A DNA stretch of 64,000 nt. It comes from an uncultured Burkholderiales bacterium. GTDB taxonomy: Bacteria; Pseudomonadota; Gammaproteobacteria; Burkholderiales; Burkholderiaceae_C. Below are positions 10,848 to 23,538 of this stretch, in pieces. Position 1 is the stretch's first letter, and the number at the start of each line of letters is the position of its first letter. The notes under the pieces are model-generated. The model did no database searches. It had not been told where the DNA came from and saw nothing but the letters and a program-made list of their open reading frames with translations. Location: the NCBI GenBank assembly GCA_903842945.1, contig CAIMNS010000136.1, forward strand, positions 1 to 64,000, read 5' to 3'. A program made the translations under genes and the position numbers.

Positions 10848-12413
10848 TCAATGCTCTCGCTTCAAGGCGGGAAATAAAATCACATCCCGAATGCTCGGGC
10901 TGTTGGTGAGCAACATCATCAAGCGATCAATGCCTATGCCGCAACCAGCAGCTGGGGGCATACCGTATTCCAAGGCGCGGACAAAGTCGTGGTCAAAGAG
11001 CATGGCCTCATCGTCGCCATGGTCCTTTTGGGCAACTTGAGCGTTAAAGCGTTGGGCTTGGTCTTCTGCGTCATTCAATTCGCTGAAGCCATTGCCAAAC
11101 TCTCTACCCGTGATGTAGAGCTCAAAGCGCTCGGTCACGCCTGGCTTGGTGTCGCTTTCTCTGGCCAGGGGTGAAATCTCAACCGGATGCTCACAAATGA
11201 AGGTGGGTTGCCAAAGCTGACTCTCCACCGTTTCTTCAAAGTACTTCACCTGTAAGCCCGCCAAGGAGAGTTTTGACAAGCGGTCCTTTTCTTCGTTGAG
11301 CCCCAGTTTTTGAAGCGCCTGAGTCAACCACTGCGCATCTCCCACGGACACGTCGGGGGGGCCATATTGGATGATCGCTTGCGGGATGGTCAATCTTTCA
11401 AACTCTTGACTCAAGTCCACCGCTTTGTCCGCATAGTTCAAATGCAAGCTGCCCACTGCACTGAGCGCCACGCTTCGGATCAAGTCTTGCGTGAAGGTCA
11501 TCAAATCCAGGTAGTTCCAATAAGCCGCATAAAACTCCATCATGGTGAATTCAGGATTGTGGCGCACCGAGATGCCTTCGTTGCGGAAATTGCGATTGAT
11601 TTCAAAAACGCGTTCAAACCCGCCAACGAGGAGTCGTTTTAAATACAACTCGGGCGCAATGCGCAAGAACATTTCTTGATCGAGTGCGTTGTGATGGGTG
11701 ACAAAGGGCTTGGCATTGGCACCACCTGGGATGGGGTGCAGCATGGGTGTTTCCACCTCTAGAAAATCATGTTTGACCATGAACTCTCGCATGCTGGTGA
11801 TGGCCTTGGAGCGTGCCTGGAAACGCTCTCTGGTGCTCTCGTCGACCATCAGATCGATGTAGCGTTGGCGGTATTTCACCTCTTGATCTTTCATCCCATG
11901 GAACTTGTCTGGCATGGGCCTTAAGCTCTTGGTGAGCAGGCGGATTTCACTGGCGTGAATCGAGAGCTCACCTGTCTTGGTGAAAAACAAATGTCCTTGA
12001 GCGGCTACGATGTCACCCAAATCCCAATGTTTGAAGCGCTCGTACATCTCCTCGCCAATGTGCTCTTTGGTCACGTAGACCTGAATTTTGGAGGTGCTGT
12101 CTTGCAGTGTCGCAAAACTGGCTTTGCCCATCACCCGTTTGAGCATCATGCGCCCAGCGACCTTGACCACGATGTGAGCCTCCTTCAACTCCTCGGGGGG
12201 GCGCAAATTGAACTCATCGTGCAGCGCCTTGGCGTGATGGGTGGGTTTGAAGTCGTTGGGAAATGCGACGCCTTGCCCTGAGCGTTGAAGTGCTTTGAGG
12301 ACTTTGAGTTTCTCTCGTCTTTCGTGGATGAGTTGATTTTCATCGGTGGGCGAAGGGATCTCACTGCCAGGCGTTTGCACAGGTGCATGGGGGTCTAATT
12401 TGGGATCGGTCAT
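10848..12413 (-). CDS. lysS: Lysyl-tRNA synthetase (class II)
   Basis: [62 protein letters not shown]. Confidence 0.97.
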   Translation of the reverse strand: MTDPKLDPHAPVQTPGSEIPSPTDENQLIHERREKLKVLKALQRSGQGVAFPNDFKPTHHAKALHDEFNLRPPEELKEAHIVVKVAGRMMLKRVMGKASFATLQDSTSKIQVYVTKEHIGEEMYERFKHWDLGDIVAAQGHLFFTKTGELSIHASEIRLLTKSLRPMPDKFHGMKDQEVKYRQRYIDLMVDESTRERFQARSKAITSMREFMVKHDFLEVETPMLHPIPGGANAKPFVTHHNALDQEMFLRIAPELYLKRLLVGGFERVFEINRNFRNEGISVRHNPEFTMMEFYAAYWNYLDLMTFTQDLIRSVALSAVGSLHLNYADKAVDLSQEFERLTIPQAIIQYGPPDVSVGDAQWLTQALQKLGLNEEKDRLSKLSLAGLQVKYFEETVESQLWQPTFICEHPVEISPLARESDTKPGVTERFELYITGREFGNGFSELNDAEDQAQRFNAQVAQKDHGDDEAMLFDHDFVRALEYGMPPAAGCGIGIDRLMMLLTNSPSIRDVILFPALKREH

Positions 12414-12426
12414 GAGGTCGCGATGA

Positions 12427-12467
12427 GGTGAAGAAAGGGGTGAAGAAAGAGGTGAAGCGAAGTGAAG
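12427..12467 (-). repeat. Short 12-bp tandem repeat upstream of lysS
   Basis: GGTGAAG at 12427, 12439 and 12451 (12-bp period) plus AGTGAAG at 12461. Confidence 0.65.
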
Positions 12468-12527
12468 TGGGTGGGACGGTTTGGACAGAGGTGGGGTGAG
12501 CGTGACCTGACGGACACGCAAAGCACA

Positions 12528-13400
12528 TCAGTTCAAGGCGTCTGAGGGGAGTCGCAAAAGAATGGCCAAGCTGCTTGCAATGGTTTTCCTCAGGTCCCGC
12601 CTGTCACAAATCATGTCAATGGCGCCTTTGCTTTGGAGAAACTCGGAGCGTTGAAAACCCTCTGGCAAGGTCACACGCACGGTGCTTTCTATGACTCGAG
12701 GGCCGGCAAAGCCAATCAAGGCCTTGGGCTCTGCAATGACCAAGTCACCAATGAAAGCAAAGCCAGCGGACACCCCGCCCATGGTCGGGTCCGTCAAGAC
12801 GCTGATGTAGGGCAGTCCCTTTTTGGCCAACTTGGTCAAGGCGGCATTGGTTTTGGCCATTTGCATGAGAGAGAGCAAGCCCTCTTGCATGCGCGCTCCT
12901 CCCGTGGCGGTGAAGCACAAGAAGGGCACCTTTTGTTCGATAGCTGCCGTGACGCCTCGAACAAATCGCTCGCCCACCACTGAGCCCATGCTTCCGCCCA
13001 TGAAGTCAAACTCAAAGCATGCGGCCACGACATTGATTTGGTGAACACTGCCCCCCATGACCACCAAGGCGTCGGTTTCCCCAGTTTGTTCAAGGGCTTG
13101 CTTCAAGCGTTCAGGATACTTTCGTGAGTCTTTGAATTTCAAGGCGTCAACGGGGATGACTTCTTGACCAATTTCGTAGCGTCCCTCGGGATCCAAAAAG
13201 GCATCCAAGCGCATGCGCGCAGAGATTCTGTGGTGATGTGCACAGGTGGGGCAGACATTTTGATTTTGTTGTAAATCGTTGTTGTACAGCACCGTCTCGC
13301 AACTGGGGCACTTCACCCATAGACCTTCAGGCACGCTTCTGCGGTCGGCCGGGTCGGTGGGCTGAATTTTGGGAGGCAATAATTTTTCAAGCCAACTCAT
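12528..13400 (-). CDS. accD: Acetyl-CoA carboxylase carboxyltransferase beta subunit
   Basis: N-terminal CPSC...CPTC zinc finger, [20 protein letters not shown]. Confidence 0.97.
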   Translation of the reverse strand: MSWLEKLLPPKIQPTDPADRRSVPEGLWVKCPSCETVLYNNDLQQNQNVCPTCAHHHRISARMRLDAFLDPEGRYEIGQEVIPVDALKFKDSRKYPERLKQALEQTGETDALVVMGGSVHQINVVAACFEFDFMGGSMGSVVGERFVRGVTAAIEQKVPFLCFTATGGARMQEGLLSLMQMAKTNAALTKLAKKGLPYISVLTDPTMGGVSAGFAFIGDLVIAEPKALIGFAGPRVIESTVRVTLPEGFQRSEFLQSKGAIDMICDRRDLRKTIASSLAILLRLPSDALN

Positions 13401-13454
13401 GGGTTGCTCCTTTTGAGGGCGTTTTAGCGCCTAACGGTTTGATGCAAAAGTATT

Positions 13455-14267
13455 TTAGTACGCATCCAGTGCTTCGCGAATGTCGCCGATGAAGGTCGAT
13501 ATGCGCTGGAGTTTTTCGGTGTCCGTGCCCGCATGCATGAGTTCAATCAATTTGGTGCCGATCACCACAGCGTCTGCAACTTTTGATACAGCCTTGGCCG
13601 ATTCTTTGTCTCGAATGCCAAAGCCCACGCCCACAGGAATGTGCACGTGTTGTCTGATTTGCGGCAGCATGCGCTCAACGGCTTGCGTGTCCAGGTGAGC
13701 GGCGCCGGTGATGCCTTTGAGAGAAACATAGTAGACGTAACCACTGGCCACTTGGCTGACGAGTTGCATGCGCTCAGGGGTGCTGGTGGGTGCCAATAAA
13801 AAGATCAAATCCATGTCTTTTTCTTTAAGGCGTTTGGCAAACTCGCTGCACTCCTCAGGCGGATAGTCAACCACCAAAACACCGTCCACACCCGCTTGAT
13901 GGGCGTGATCAATGAAGGACCAAGCGCCATGGTGGTGATCAAAGCTTTCGATCGGGTTGGCATAGCCCATCAAGACGACAGGGGTCTCTTCATCGCTTTG
14001 CCGAAAAGCTTTCACACAAGCCAACACTTCGCTCATCCCAACGCCAAAACTCAGCGCCACCTCGCCGGCCTTTTGGATGACTGGACCATCGGCCATGGGG
14101 TCGCTGAAAGGGATCCCCAGCTCAATGACGTTGGCGCCGGCTTTGACCAAGGTGTGCATCAATTGAACGGTGATCTGAGGGCTTGGGTAGCCACACATGA
14201 TGTAAGGGATGAGGGCCGTTTTTTTGCGCTCAAGCAGGTTTTGAAAGGTGGATTGAATTCTGTTCAT
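13455..14267 (-). CDS. trpA: Tryptophan synthase alpha chain
   Basis: [26 protein letters not shown]; start MNRIQSTF overlaps trpB. Confidence 0.97.
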   Translation of the reverse strand: MNRIQSTFQNLLERKKTALIPYIMCGYPSPQITVQLMHTLVKAGANVIELGIPFSDPMADGPVIQKAGEVALSFGVGMSEVLACVKAFRQSDEETPVVLMGYANPIESFDHHHGAWSFIDHAHQAGVDGVLVVDYPPEECSEFAKRLKEKDMDLIFLLAPTSTPERMQLVSQVASGYVYYVSLKGITGAAHLDTQAVERMLPQIRQHVHIPVGVGFGIRDKESAKAVSKVADAVVIGTKLIELMHAGTDTEKLQRISTFIGDIREALDAY

Positions 14268-15538
14268 GGGAGGATGTGAATGGCCTGTGTGGTGCCGCCC
14301 TTGACCTCTTGGCCGCGGCAACTGGGGCGACAATAAAAGTCTGCGTGGCTCAAATCAGCGACGGTGCCAATGTCTTTGTCACCTCGCCCTGAGAGGTTCA
14401 CCAAAATCGACTGGTCCTTGTGCATGGTCTTGGCCAGTTTCATGGCGTAGGCCACGGCATGACTCGATTCCAAGGCCGGGATGATGCCCTCGGTGCGACA
14501 CAGGTAGTGAAAGGCTTCCAGGGCTTGCGTGTCGGTGATGCCCACGTATTGCGCTTTGCCGATGTCTTTGAGGTAGGCGTGTTCAGGTCCGACACCGGGA
14601 TAATCCAATCCCGCTGAAATGCTATGGGTTTCAGTGATTTGGCCTTGAGCATTTTGCAAAATGTAGGTTCGGTTGCCATGCAAAACACCAGGAACGCCGC
14701 GCTGCAAGGAGGCGGAGTGTTTGCCACTGTCCAAGCCCTCTCCGGCAGCTTCAACGCCAATCAAGCGGGTGTTTGGAAAATCAATGTAGGGGTAAAAAAT
14801 CCCCATGGCATTGCTGCCCCCGCCAACGCAGGCCACCACCGCATCGGGTTGTTGCCCCTTGTGCATCATGGGCATTTGTTCAATGCACTCTGTGCCAATC
14901 ACACTTTGAAAGTCCCTCACCATCATCGGATAAGGGTGCGGCCCAGCCACCGTGCCAATGATGTAGAAGGTGTTTTCTACGTTGGTGACCCAGTCCCTAA
15001 GGGCCTCGTTCAGTGCGTCTTTGAGGGTTTTGCTGCCGCTGTCCACGGGAACCACGGTCGCACCGAGGAGTTTCATGCGATAGACGTTGGGGCTTTGGCG
15101 TTTGACATCTTCACTGCCCATGTAGACCACGCATTCAAGGCCATAGCGCGCGCAAATGGTGGCCGTTGCCACGCCATGCTGACCGGCGCCAGTTTCTGCG
15201 ATCACACGGGGCTTGCCCATTCGTTTGGCCAGCATGGCTTGACCAATGGTGTTGTTGATCTTGTGAGCTCCAGTGTGGTTCAAATCTTCGCGTTTGAGGT
15301 AGATTTGAGCGCCGCCCATTTCTTGGCTCATGCGTGCGGCGTGATAAATGGGGGAGGGGCGTCCCACAAAGTGCTTTAACTCGCTTTGAAACTCGGCCAT
15401 GAATTGATCGTCGTACTGGTACTTGGCGTAAGCCTCTTTGAGCTCTTCAATGGCGTGGGTGAGCGTTTCGCTCACAAAGCTGCCGCCATAGGGTCCAAAG
15501 TGGCCACTCAGGTCGGGTTGGTGATAGGTTGAGGTCAT
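14264..15538 (-). CDS. trpB: Tryptophan synthase beta chain
   Basis: [30 protein letters not shown]. Confidence 0.97.
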   Translation of the reverse strand: MTSTYHQPDLSGHFGPYGGSFVSETLTHAIEELKEAYAKYQYDDQFMAEFQSELKHFVGRPSPIYHAARMSQEMGGAQIYLKREDLNHTGAHKINNTIGQAMLAKRMGKPRVIAETGAGQHGVATATICARYGLECVVYMGSEDVKRQSPNVYRMKLLGATVVPVDSGSKTLKDALNEALRDWVTNVENTFYIIGTVAGPHPYPMMVRDFQSVIGTECIEQMPMMHKGQQPDAVVACVGGGSNAMGIFYPYIDFPNTRLIGVEAAGEGLDSGKHSASLQRGVPGVLHGNRTYILQNAQGQITETHSISAGLDYPGVGPEHAYLKDIGKAQYVGITDTQALEAFHYLCRTEGIIPALESSHAVAYAMKLAKTMHKDQSILVNLSGRGDKDIGTVADLSHADFYCRPSCRGQEVKGGTTQAIHILP

Positions 15539-15708
15539 GGTACTTAGAGATTGAGGTTGGAGGTGTGACTCGAGCACAATGCGTGCATGAAGTGCATGGA
15601 TCTATGACAAGCGTTGTGCGACAGGTTGCTGCATCTTTGTGGCCTTCATTTTTTCAAGGTCATTGGACCTGGTCAGCACCAAGGGGATGCAACTCCCAAA
15701 TCCCTGGT

Positions 15709-16419
15709 TCAGGCTTGGCTTTGGTCGGCGCGTCGAACGGCTTGAACAAATTCATGAATCAGCTGAGCGTCTTTGATGCCCTTGCTGACTTCCACGCCTG
15801 AGCTGACATCGACACCAAAGCTTCGACCACGCGTTTTAAGGGTGTGGATGGCCTCGCCCACGTTTGCAGGTGTGAGTCCACCAGACAGCACGAGGTGAGC
15901 GTTGACGTTTTGAGGAATCAGTGACCAATTGAATGTTTTTCCGCCCCCGCCATAACCAGGCACAAATGCATCCAACAAAATGGCATGGGCTGTTTGATAT
16001 CGATGGCTATATTCTACGAGTTCGGCGCAGACTTGGGGGCTATTTTTATCCGAAGCTTGATCAGTTTGCATGGGCATTCTGAGGGCTCGGATGTAACGTC
16101 TGCCAAGGCTTTTTGCCAGATTTTCGCAAAAGGCTGGCGTTTCATCCCCATGGAACTGTATCCAAGCGCTGGGGACGGCCTCGCAGGCTTGTCGAATCAA
16201 GGTCTCTGAGGCGTTGACGAACAACAAAACGGGTGTGATGAAGGCCGGTAAGCGCTGGGCCAAATCATGGGCCCGCTCAGGGCTCACGAGCCTAGGGCTT
16301 TTTTCATAAAAAACAAAACCAATGGCATTCACACCTGCTTGGGCGCAAGCGTCAACGTCCTCTTCTCGCGTCAGGCCACAAACCTTGATGGGTGTGGCGT
16401 TAAAAGATGCAAAAGTCAT
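15709..16419 (-). CDS. trpF: Phosphoribosylanthranilate isomerase
   Basis: KVCGLTREEDVDACAQAGVNAIGFVFYEKSPR, GVDVSSGVE. Confidence 0.95.
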   Translation of the reverse strand: MTFASFNATPIKVCGLTREEDVDACAQAGVNAIGFVFYEKSPRLVSPERAHDLAQRLPAFITPVLLFVNASETLIRQACEAVPSAWIQFHGDETPAFCENLAKSLGRRYIRALRMPMQTDQASDKNSPQVCAELVEYSHRYQTAHAILLDAFVPGYGGGGKTFNWSLIPQNVNAHLVLSGGLTPANVGEAIHTLKTRGRSFGVDVSSGVEVSKGIKDAQLIHEFVQAVRRADQSQA

Positions 16420-16421
16420 GT

Positions 16422-17228
16422 TCAAAGAATCCAATCGTAGCTGGGTGAGAGCACGGGCAAGTTCCAATGCGCGTCATAGCATGGGCCTAAAAAATACAAG
16501 CCTTCAGCAGAGAAAGTCGGGGCAGCTGCTTTGCGGTCTCGTGCCCGTATGACTTGCTCAATCCATTGAGGCTCTTGGGCGCCGATACCCACTTGCACCA
16601 AGCAGCCTATCATATTGCGAATCATGTGATGTAAAAACGCATTGGCTTCAAAGTCAAAGCGGTAGTAAGCGTGGCTCGGGCCAGAGGTTTTTTGTGTGAT
16701 GTTCAAATGCATCAATGTTTTGATGGGCGACAGGGCTTGACACTGGGAGGCACGAAATGAGGTGAAGTCATGGGTGCCCAAGAGATGACGAGCTGCGTCT
16801 TGCATGGCGCGCATCTCCATGGGCTTGGCCATCCAGCCCACACGTTGGTGCTCAATGCTGGGTCGAACTGCACTTTGAAGCAGCAAGTAACTGTAGCGTC
16901 TTGAGCGGGCACATGCCCTTGCATGAAAGTCTGAGGGCATCTCTTGGGCCCACTGGATGGCCACGTCTGAGGGCAAGTAGCGGTTGGTGCCGCGCACCCA
17001 AGCGTTCAAATCCCGATCGACAGGCGCATCAAAATGCACCACTTGCTGCAAAGCATGCACCCCCGCGTCGGTGCGACCTGCACACAGGGTTTTGATGGGA
17101 GACTGCGCAAAGGCCTTGAGAGCGTGTTCTAAATGATCTTGAACGGTTTGACCGGAGAGTTGGCTTTGCCAGCCCTCGTAGTTTTGACCACTGTAAGACA
17201 GTCCCAAGGCAATGCGACTCAGACTCAT
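16422..17228 (-). CDS. truA: tRNA pseudouridine(38-40) synthase
   Basis: GLSYSGQNYEGWQSQ, CAGRTDAGVHALQQVVHF. Confidence 0.95.
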   Translation of the reverse strand: MSLSRIALGLSYSGQNYEGWQSQLSGQTVQDHLEHALKAFAQSPIKTLCAGRTDAGVHALQQVVHFDAPVDRDLNAWVRGTNRYLPSDVAIQWAQEMPSDFHARACARSRRYSYLLLQSAVRPSIEHQRVGWMAKPMEMRAMQDAARHLLGTHDFTSFRASQCQALSPIKTLMHLNITQKTSGPSHAYYRFDFEANAFLHHMIRNMIGCLVQVGIGAQEPQWIEQVIRARDRKAAAPTFSAEGLYFLGPCYDAHWNLPVLSPSYDWIL

Positions 17229-18865
17229 CCTCTTTCAGTCAACCAGTCTTGAGCTTGTTGCAAGAGTTCTCCGGAAGCTTGTTGTACCACTTCTTGCACA
17301 ATGGCGCGAGCGGTATGCTGTTGTCCGACTTGCCAAAGTTCTTGTGCCAAGTCAAAGCGCACCTGAAGAGGGTTTTCTGCTGTCATGTCGCTGTCGCTCG
17401 ATGGATCCACAGGGTCGGGTGCTTTGTCTTGGGAGGCTTGAGCGGGCTCTTGGGCGCCAGGAAGATCCAGGTCAAAATCAAGGTTGACGTGGTCGGTCAG
17501 GTTGCCCGCGGGCATGTTGGCTTGTTCGCCCGCTTTGGGATTGTTCAACTCATCTTCATCAAAGGGTTGGTCTTTTTGCAGCAGGTCATTGGGCCCCAAG
17601 GGTTTGATGGGTTGAGGCGAGGCTCTCAAACTTGAGGGGATGGGTGTGTCGATGTCAAAAATCGAGCTTGGGCGACTCAAGGGATCGACCGCCTCGTCTG
17701 CGCCAGTCGTTCCCTCTTGACGATCCCGTGTTTTCCAAAGAGCCAAGAGCACCAACAAGCCAAACAAGGAGCCACCCACGATGGGCGCCAGTGGATTTTG
17801 AAGCCACTGTGAGATACGTGATTTGAACGAGAGGGTGCCCTCTTGGGCAAGTCCTGTTTGATCGTCAGCGCCTTTGTTTTGCTCAGCGATTTGTCCAAGT
17901 TCCTTGATGTTTTGGTTGACCTGCTTGGCTTCCTTGAGGTTTTGCTCGGTTTGAAGTTCCTTGGCGGTTTGCTCTGTGGCTTTTGCTCCCTTGCTGTTGG
18001 GCTTGGAGAGTTTCAGCTGGTCTTGGTTGTTGGGTGTTGGAGCTTGTGCCTTGGGGCTGATCAGGCCCGTTGCAGATTGTTGGGTCGGATTGATGTTGCT
18101 GGCACTGGATTTTCTAATTTTCGTGGCCAAACTTTGACGGTAGTTTTCAAAGTCAAGATTTTGTGCTTTCAACTCCTCGCGTGCCTGGGGAAGGTTGATG
18201 GACGAGGCCTCGGCGCTGGAGGGAATTCTCAAGACGGCATCAGCACGCAAACGGTTGATGTTTTGATTCACAAAGGACTTCGGGTTGGCCCTTAAAAGGG
18301 CCAAGAGCATTTGCTCGTAAGTGATGGGGGCCGTAGCGTATTGCTTGGCAATGGCGCTGGCCGTGTCGCCAGCGCTGACCACCATGCTGTTGTCTTTTGG
18401 GGCAAATGCGCGCTTGGTGGCATCGAGCAAGACACCGATCTCTTTGAGCTCGGAGCCATTGCTCCACTGCAGATCAATCAACAAACTTAGAAAGGTTTGC
18501 GAGACAGGTTTGTCGGATGTGATGGCGATGATGTTTGAGCCCTTGGCGTTTTTCGTCAATCGCGCTTGTGCGCCAATGGCACTCAAAAAAGACGCATCGT
18601 CGCCCAGCTGTTTGCTCAGGTAGGTGCTTAACGGCGCGATGCCAACCTGAAGGCCTTTGAGTTCCTCAGGGTTTGTTGCCGACAAAGGGATTTCGATTTT
18701 GAGGGGCTCGCCTTGCTTTGACAGCATCAAGGGGTGACCCAGATCCATTGCAAAAGCGGACACTGCAAAAGCCTGCGCCAAGCTCAAGCACAAAAGGCTT
18801 TTAAGTACCGGCTTGCTCTGGGGCCCTTTGGAGGGTTTGACGTGGGTTGATTGAAACAAGGTCAT
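17225..18865 (-). CDS. fimV: FimV-like protein
   Basis: FimV-type N-terminal region (LGHPLMLSKQGEPLKIEIPL), LysM-like segment, single TM segment, acidic tail with FimV-like C-terminus. Confidence 0.8.
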   Translation of the reverse strand: MTLFQSTHVKPSKGPQSKPVLKSLLCLSLAQAFAVSAFAMDLGHPLMLSKQGEPLKIEIPLSATNPEELKGLQVGIAPLSTYLSKQLGDDASFLSAIGAQARLTKNAKGSNIIAITSDKPVSQTFLSLLIDLQWSNGSELKEIGVLLDATKRAFAPKDNSMVVSAGDTASAIAKQYATAPITYEQMLLALLRANPKSFVNQNINRLRADAVLRIPSSAEASSINLPQAREELKAQNLDFENYRQSLATKIRKSSASNINPTQQSATGLISPKAQAPTPNNQDQLKLSKPNSKGAKATEQTAKELQTEQNLKEAKQVNQNIKELGQIAEQNKGADDQTGLAQEGTLSFKSRISQWLQNPLAPIVGGSLFGLLVLLALWKTRDRQEGTTGADEAVDPLSRPSSIFDIDTPIPSSLRASPQPIKPLGPNDLLQKDQPFDEDELNNPKAGEQANMPAGNLTDHVNLDFDLDLPGAQEPAQASQDKAPDPVDPSSDSDMTAENPLQVRFDLAQELWQVGQQHTARAIVQEVVQQASGELLQQAQDWLTERG

Positions 18866-19082
18866 GATGGGATTTTCAAGTTAAGGCCGATGAAAGGGAG
18901 AAAAAAATAGAGAGGTTTTTGTCTCAGGCCCCATGTTCAAAATTCAGTGTTTTCACTGAACCCATCACAAGGCCTTAGGGGAAAGCCATCCTCATCTTTT
19001 GCATGTGCTCAAAGACACTGCGATTTGCTAAAACACATTGTCCCATGGCTTGTGCGCCTTGGGGTCCACACTTGGACGCACT

Positions 19083-20228
19083 TTAAGCGTCAAGTAAAAT
19101 TCGAAGCATTCTTCTGAGGGGCTCTGCAGCACCCCAAAGCAGTTGATCTCCCACCGTGAAGGCGCCTAAGAAGTCCTCACCCATGGCCAGTTTGTGCAAA
19201 CGCCCAACCGGCACATCCAGCTTGCCTGTGACAGCACTAGGAGTAAGTAAGCGCTCACTTATTTCTCTTTCATTGGGCACCACTTTGACCCAGTCGTTGG
19301 CACTGGCCAAGAGGGTTTCAATGTCAGCCATGGGAACATTTTTTTTCAGCTTGACCGTCAATCCTTGTGAGTGACAACGCATGGCCCCTACGCGAACGCA
19401 AAGGCCATCGATGGCAATGCTGCCTGGCGTTCTAAAGGCGGGAAGTCCAAGAATCTTGTTGCATTCAGACCCCCCTTTCCACTCTTCTTTGCTTTGTCCA
19501 TGGTCAACAGGTACATCAATCCAAGGAATCAAACTACCCGCCAAGGCCGCTCCTCGGAAGTTGCTGGTCGGAAAGTGCTCACTGCGCAAGGTTTGTGTGA
19601 CCTTCCTGTCAATGTCTAAGATGGCTGAGGCTGGATTGGCCAAATCATCTTTGACACTTGCATGAAGTGCGCCCATTTGCTCCAGCAATTCACGCATGTT
19701 TTGGGCGCCAGCCCCGGATGCGGCTTGGTAAGTCATGGCCGAGACCCATTCAACCAAGCCGGCCTTGAACAACCCCCCCATGGCCATCAACATGAGACTG
19801 ACCGTGCAATTGCCACCAATCCAGTCTCGTGTTCCGTTGACCAAGCCTTGGTCAATCATCTCTCGGTTCACTGGATCCAAGATGATGATGGACTCAGGGG
19901 TCATGCGAAGGGCATTGGCCGCATCGATCCAATGTCCCTTCCATCCTGCAGCCCTTAATTTGGGGTGAACTTCTTTGGTGTAGTCTCCCCCTTGAGCGGT
20001 GATGATGATGTCACATTTGCGCAGCGAATCAAGGTGATGAGCGTCCAAAAGCTTCTTTTCATTTTTGGCCATGGCAGGCGCTTGTCCGCCAACATTGGAG
20101 GTGGTGAAAAACAAGGGCTCGATCAATGCAAAATCACCTTGGGCAAGCATCCTGTCCATCAACACAGAGCCAACCATGCCTCTCCAGCCAACAAGTCCTA
20201 CAACATTCGATTTGCTATTCGTGGTCAA
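19083..20228 (-). CDS. asd: Aspartate-semialdehyde dehydrogenase
   Basis: [30 protein letters not shown]. Confidence 0.96.
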   Translation of the reverse strand: MTTNSKSNVVGLVGWRGMVGSVLMDRMLAQGDFALIEPLFFTTSNVGGQAPAMAKNEKKLLDAHHLDSLRKCDIIITAQGGDYTKEVHPKLRAAGWKGHWIDAANALRMTPESIIILDPVNREMIDQGLVNGTRDWIGGNCTVSLMLMAMGGLFKAGLVEWVSAMTYQAASGAGAQNMRELLEQMGALHASVKDDLANPASAILDIDRKVTQTLRSEHFPTSNFRGAALAGSLIPWIDVPVDHGQSKEEWKGGSECNKILGLPAFRTPGSIAIDGLCVRVGAMRCHSQGLTVKLKKNVPMADIETLLASANDWVKVVPNEREISERLLTPSAVTGKLDVPVGRLHKLAMGEDFLGAFTVGDQLLWGAAEPLRRMLRILLDA

Positions 20229-20281
20229 GATGAAATCCCCATTGAGTCAATTAAAAATAAAGAACGATCGACAAAAGTTCA

Positions 20282-21364
20282 TCAGATCAAACCTTTTAAG
20301 GCTTTTGCAACCGCGTTGCCCATCTCTTGGGTGTTGACTTTCACAGTGCCTTCGCTGTAGATGTCAGCCGTTCGCAGCCCTTGACTTAATACGGTTTTGA
20401 CGGCAGCCTCGATCAAATCGGCGGCCTTGGCTTCTTGCAATGAAAATCTAAGCATCATGGCGGCACTCAAAATCGTCGCCAAGGGGTTGGCGATGCCCTG
20501 GCCAGCAATGTCTGGCGCGCTGCCATGGCTAGGTTCGAACAGGCCTTGGTGCTTCTGGTTCATGGAGGCCGAGGGCAACATGCCAATGGAGCCGGTGAGC
20601 ATGGCTGCAGCATCCGACAAAATATCTCCAAACATGTTGCCAGTGACCACCACATCAAATTTCTTGGGTGCTTTGACCAATTGCATGGCCGCGTTGTCTA
20701 CATACATGTGGTCCAAAGCGACGTCGGGGTATTGCCGTCCAATCTCGCTCACCACGTCCTTCCACAGCTGGAAGGTTTCTAGAACATTGGCTTTGTCAAC
20801 GCTTGTGACGCGGTGAGAGCGCTTTTGAGCGGCTTGAAAGGCCACGTGTGCAATTCTTTCAATTTCTGGGCGCGAGTAGCGCATCGTATCAAAGGCCTCT
20901 TCGGCTCCTGGAAAGTGGCCGTCGGTGGCTGTGCGCCTTCCCCTGGGTTGACCAAAGTAGATGTCGCCCGTGAGTTCTCGAATGATCAAAATATCAAGCC
21001 CCGAGACCAATTCGGGTTTCAAGCTGGAGGATGCAACCAATTCTGCATAACAAATGGCTGGACGAAAGTTGGCAAACAAACCCAAGTGTTTTCTCAGGCC
21101 CAAAATGGCCTGCTCTGGGCGAAGGGGGCGATCCAGTGTGTCGTACTTCCAATCTCCAACAGCGCCAAATAAAATGGCGTCGGACTGCATCGCAAGGTTC
21201 AAGGTGCTCTCAGGAAGGGGGTGTCCCAAGAGATCAAAGGCAGTTCCCCCAACAGGAGCTTGCGTGATCTCTAGGGGCAAGGACAAAACATCCAACACCT
21301 TCAAAGCTTCAACAACAATCTCTTGTCCAATCCCATCACCTGGGAGTACAGCAATTTTTCTCAT
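20282..21364 (-). CDS. leuB: 3-isopropylmalate dehydrogenase
   Basis: [51 protein letters not shown]. Confidence 0.97.
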   Translation of the reverse strand: MRKIAVLPGDGIGQEIVVEALKVLDVLSLPLEITQAPVGGTAFDLLGHPLPESTLNLAMQSDAILFGAVGDWKYDTLDRPLRPEQAILGLRKHLGLFANFRPAICYAELVASSSLKPELVSGLDILIIRELTGDIYFGQPRGRRTATDGHFPGAEEAFDTMRYSRPEIERIAHVAFQAAQKRSHRVTSVDKANVLETFQLWKDVVSEIGRQYPDVALDHMYVDNAAMQLVKAPKKFDVVVTGNMFGDILSDAAAMLTGSIGMLPSASMNQKHQGLFEPSHGSAPDIAGQGIANPLATILSAAMMLRFSLQEAKAADLIEAAVKTVLSQGLRTADIYSEGTVKVNTQEMGNAVAKALKGLI

Positions 21365-21445
21365 GGTCGTTTTTCAAAATAAGAGGCCAAACAAAAATAA
21401 TCCTTGCAGCAATGCAAGATGCAGGCGTGAGAGGTCGTTGCTCGA

Positions 21446-22102
21446 TCAAGCCTCAAGTGAGGTGGTGTGCGCCAACCAAGGCTTGGTGGACAAGCGGTGG
21501 TTTTCAAAGTCGCGAATTTTTTGCGAATGGTGCAGCGTCAAGCCGATGTCATCCAAGCCATTGATCAAGCAGTGCTTCCTGAACGCCTCCACCTCAAAGC
21601 GGATCTCTTCGCCTTGAGCGCGAACAATCACTTGGCGTTCTAAATCAATGGTGAGTTGATAGCCCACAAAACCAGCCACCTCATTGAACAGTTGATCGAT
21701 GGTGCTCTCTGGTAAAACGATAGGGAGCAAGCCATTTTTAAAACAATTGTTAAAAAAGATGTCTGCATAGCTAGGCGCCAAAATGGCCCTGAAACCATAT
21801 TGATCAATCGCCCATGGTGCATGCTCACGCGAAGAGCCGCAACCAAAATTCTTGCGTGCCAGCAAAATGGATGCGCCCTTGTAGCGCGCTTGGTTCAACA
21901 CGAAGTCGGGATTGATTTTTCTGCTGTTGGGGTCTTGTCCAGGAAAGCCTTCATCCAGGTAGCGCCATTCATCAAACAAATTTGGACCAAAACCTGTTTT
22001 TTTAATGGATTTTAAAAATTGTTTGGGAATGATGGCGTCCGTGTCCACATTCTCGCGGTCCATGGGAGCCACCAAGCCTTTTAAGGTTAAGAATTTTTGC
22101 AT
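21446..22102 (-). CDS. leuD: 3-isopropylmalate dehydratase small subunit
   Basis: [31 protein letters not shown]. Confidence 0.97.
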   Translation of the reverse strand: MQKFLTLKGLVAPMDRENVDTDAIIPKQFLKSIKKTGFGPNLFDEWRYLDEGFPGQDPNSRKINPDFVLNQARYKGASILLARKNFGCGSSREHAPWAIDQYGFRAILAPSYADIFFNNCFKNGLLPIVLPESTIDQLFNEVAGFVGYQLTIDLERQVIVRAQGEEIRFEVEAFRKHCLINGLDDIGLTLHHSQKIRDFENHRLSTKPWLAHTTSLEA

Positions 22103-22116
22103 TTGACACCTGCCCC

Positions 22117-23538
22117 TTAAGAAAATTTGCGAATATCAACAAAGTGACCATGAATGGCCGCGGCCGCGGCCATGGCAGGGGAGACCAAATGCGTGCGACC
22201 CCCAGCGCCTTGACGGCCTTCAAAATTTCGGTTGCTCGTGGAGGCGCAGCGCTCACCAGGCTCCAGTCTGTCGGCGTTCATGGCCAAGCACATAGAGCAA
22301 CCCGGTTCACGCCATTCAAAACCAGCGGCCTTGAAGATGACGTCCAGTCCCTCTTTTTCCGCTTGCGCTTTGACCAAGCCAGAGCCAGGAACCACCAACG
22401 CTTGGCGAATGTTTTTAGCCACCTTTTGACCAAGGTTTTTCACGACGTGAGCCGCTTCACGCATGTCTTCAATTCTGGAGTTGGTGCAAGAACCAATGAA
22501 GACTTTATCCACGTGGATGTCATCGATGGCTTTGCCGGGCTCTAAACCCATGTAGAGCAAGGCCCGTTCAATGGCGCCACGCTTGATGGGATCTTTCTCC
22601 TTGTCGGGATCAGGCACATGGCTGGTGATGTCCAAGACCATTTCGGGTGACGTGCCCCAAGTCACTTGTGGGTGGATGGTGCTCGCATCCAAATCGATCA
22701 CCTTGTCAAACTTGGCGTCAGGGTCAGAGTGCAGTGTTCTCCAGTGCTCGCATGCCAAGTCCCACTCTAGGCCGGTGGGCGATAGGAGGCGACCTTTGAC
22801 GTAGTCGATGGTTTTTTCATCCACGGCCACCAAACCAGCTCTAGCGCCGCCTTCAATGGCCATGTTGCACAAGGTCATGCGTCCTTCGATGGTGAGAGAC
22901 CTGATCGCTGAGCCGGCAAACTCGATGGTGTAACCGGTGCCCCCGGCAGTACCAATGTGCCCAATGATGGCGAGCACGATGTCTTTGGCCGAGCAACCCT
23001 TGCTCAAGCTGCCATTGACACGCACCAACATGTTTTTGGCTTTTTTGGTCAAAAGAGTTTGAGTTGCCAAAACATGTTCCACCTCACTCGTGCCAATGCC
23101 ATGAGCCAAGGCACCCAATGCGCCATGTGTGGAGGTGTGTGAGTCACCACAGACCACGGTCATGCCCGGCAAAATGGCTCCGTTTTCTGGGCCGATCACG
23201 TGCACAATCCCTTGGCGTTTGCTTAGAAAAGGGAAGTAGGCGGCTGAGCCATATTGAGCAATGTTTTGATCCAAGGTGATCACTTGTTCTTTGCTGATGG
23301 GGTCGGTGATGCCATCGTACCCAAGCTCCCATCCGGTGGTGGGCGTGTTGTGATCGGCTGTAGCAACAACGGAGCTGATGCGCCAGACTTTGCGATTGGC
23401 TTGTCTCAGGCCCTCATAGGCTTGAGCGCTGGTGACTTCATGAACCAAGTGTCGATCGATGTACAAAACAGACGTACCATCTTTTTCAACATGAACCACA
23501 TGTTCATCCCAAATTTTGTCGTAAAGCGTGCGTCCCAT
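22117..23538 (-). CDS. leuC: 3-isopropylmalate dehydratase large subunit
   Basis: [45 protein letters not shown]. Confidence 0.97.
   Translation of the reverse strand: MGRTLYDKIWDEHVVHVEKDGTSVLYIDRHLVHEVTSAQAYEGLRQANRKVWRISSVVATADHNTPTTGWELGYDGITDPISKEQVITLDQNIAQYGSAAYFPFLSKRQGIVHVIGPENGAILPGMTVVCGDSHTSTHGALGALAHGIGTSEVEHVLATQTLLTKKAKNMLVRVNGSLSKGCSAKDIVLAIIGHIGTAGGTGYTIEFAGSAIRSLTIEGRMTLCNMAIEGGARAGLVAVDEKTIDYVKGRLLSPTGLEWDLACEHWRTLHSDPDAKFDKVIDLDASTIHPQVTWGTSPEMVLDITSHVPDPDKEKDPIKRGAIERALLYMGLEPGKAIDDIHVDKVFIGSCTNSRIEDMREAAHVVKNLGQKVAKNIRQALVVPGSGLVKAQAEKEGLDVIFKAAGFEWREPGCSMCLAMNADRLEPGERCASTSNRNFEGRQGAGGRTHLVSPAMAAAAAIHGHFVDIRKFS

Noticed and set aside
14624-15379. 251-aa plus-strand ORF
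   Set aside because: Shadow ORF antisense to trpB, low-complexity translation, no independent gene signal.
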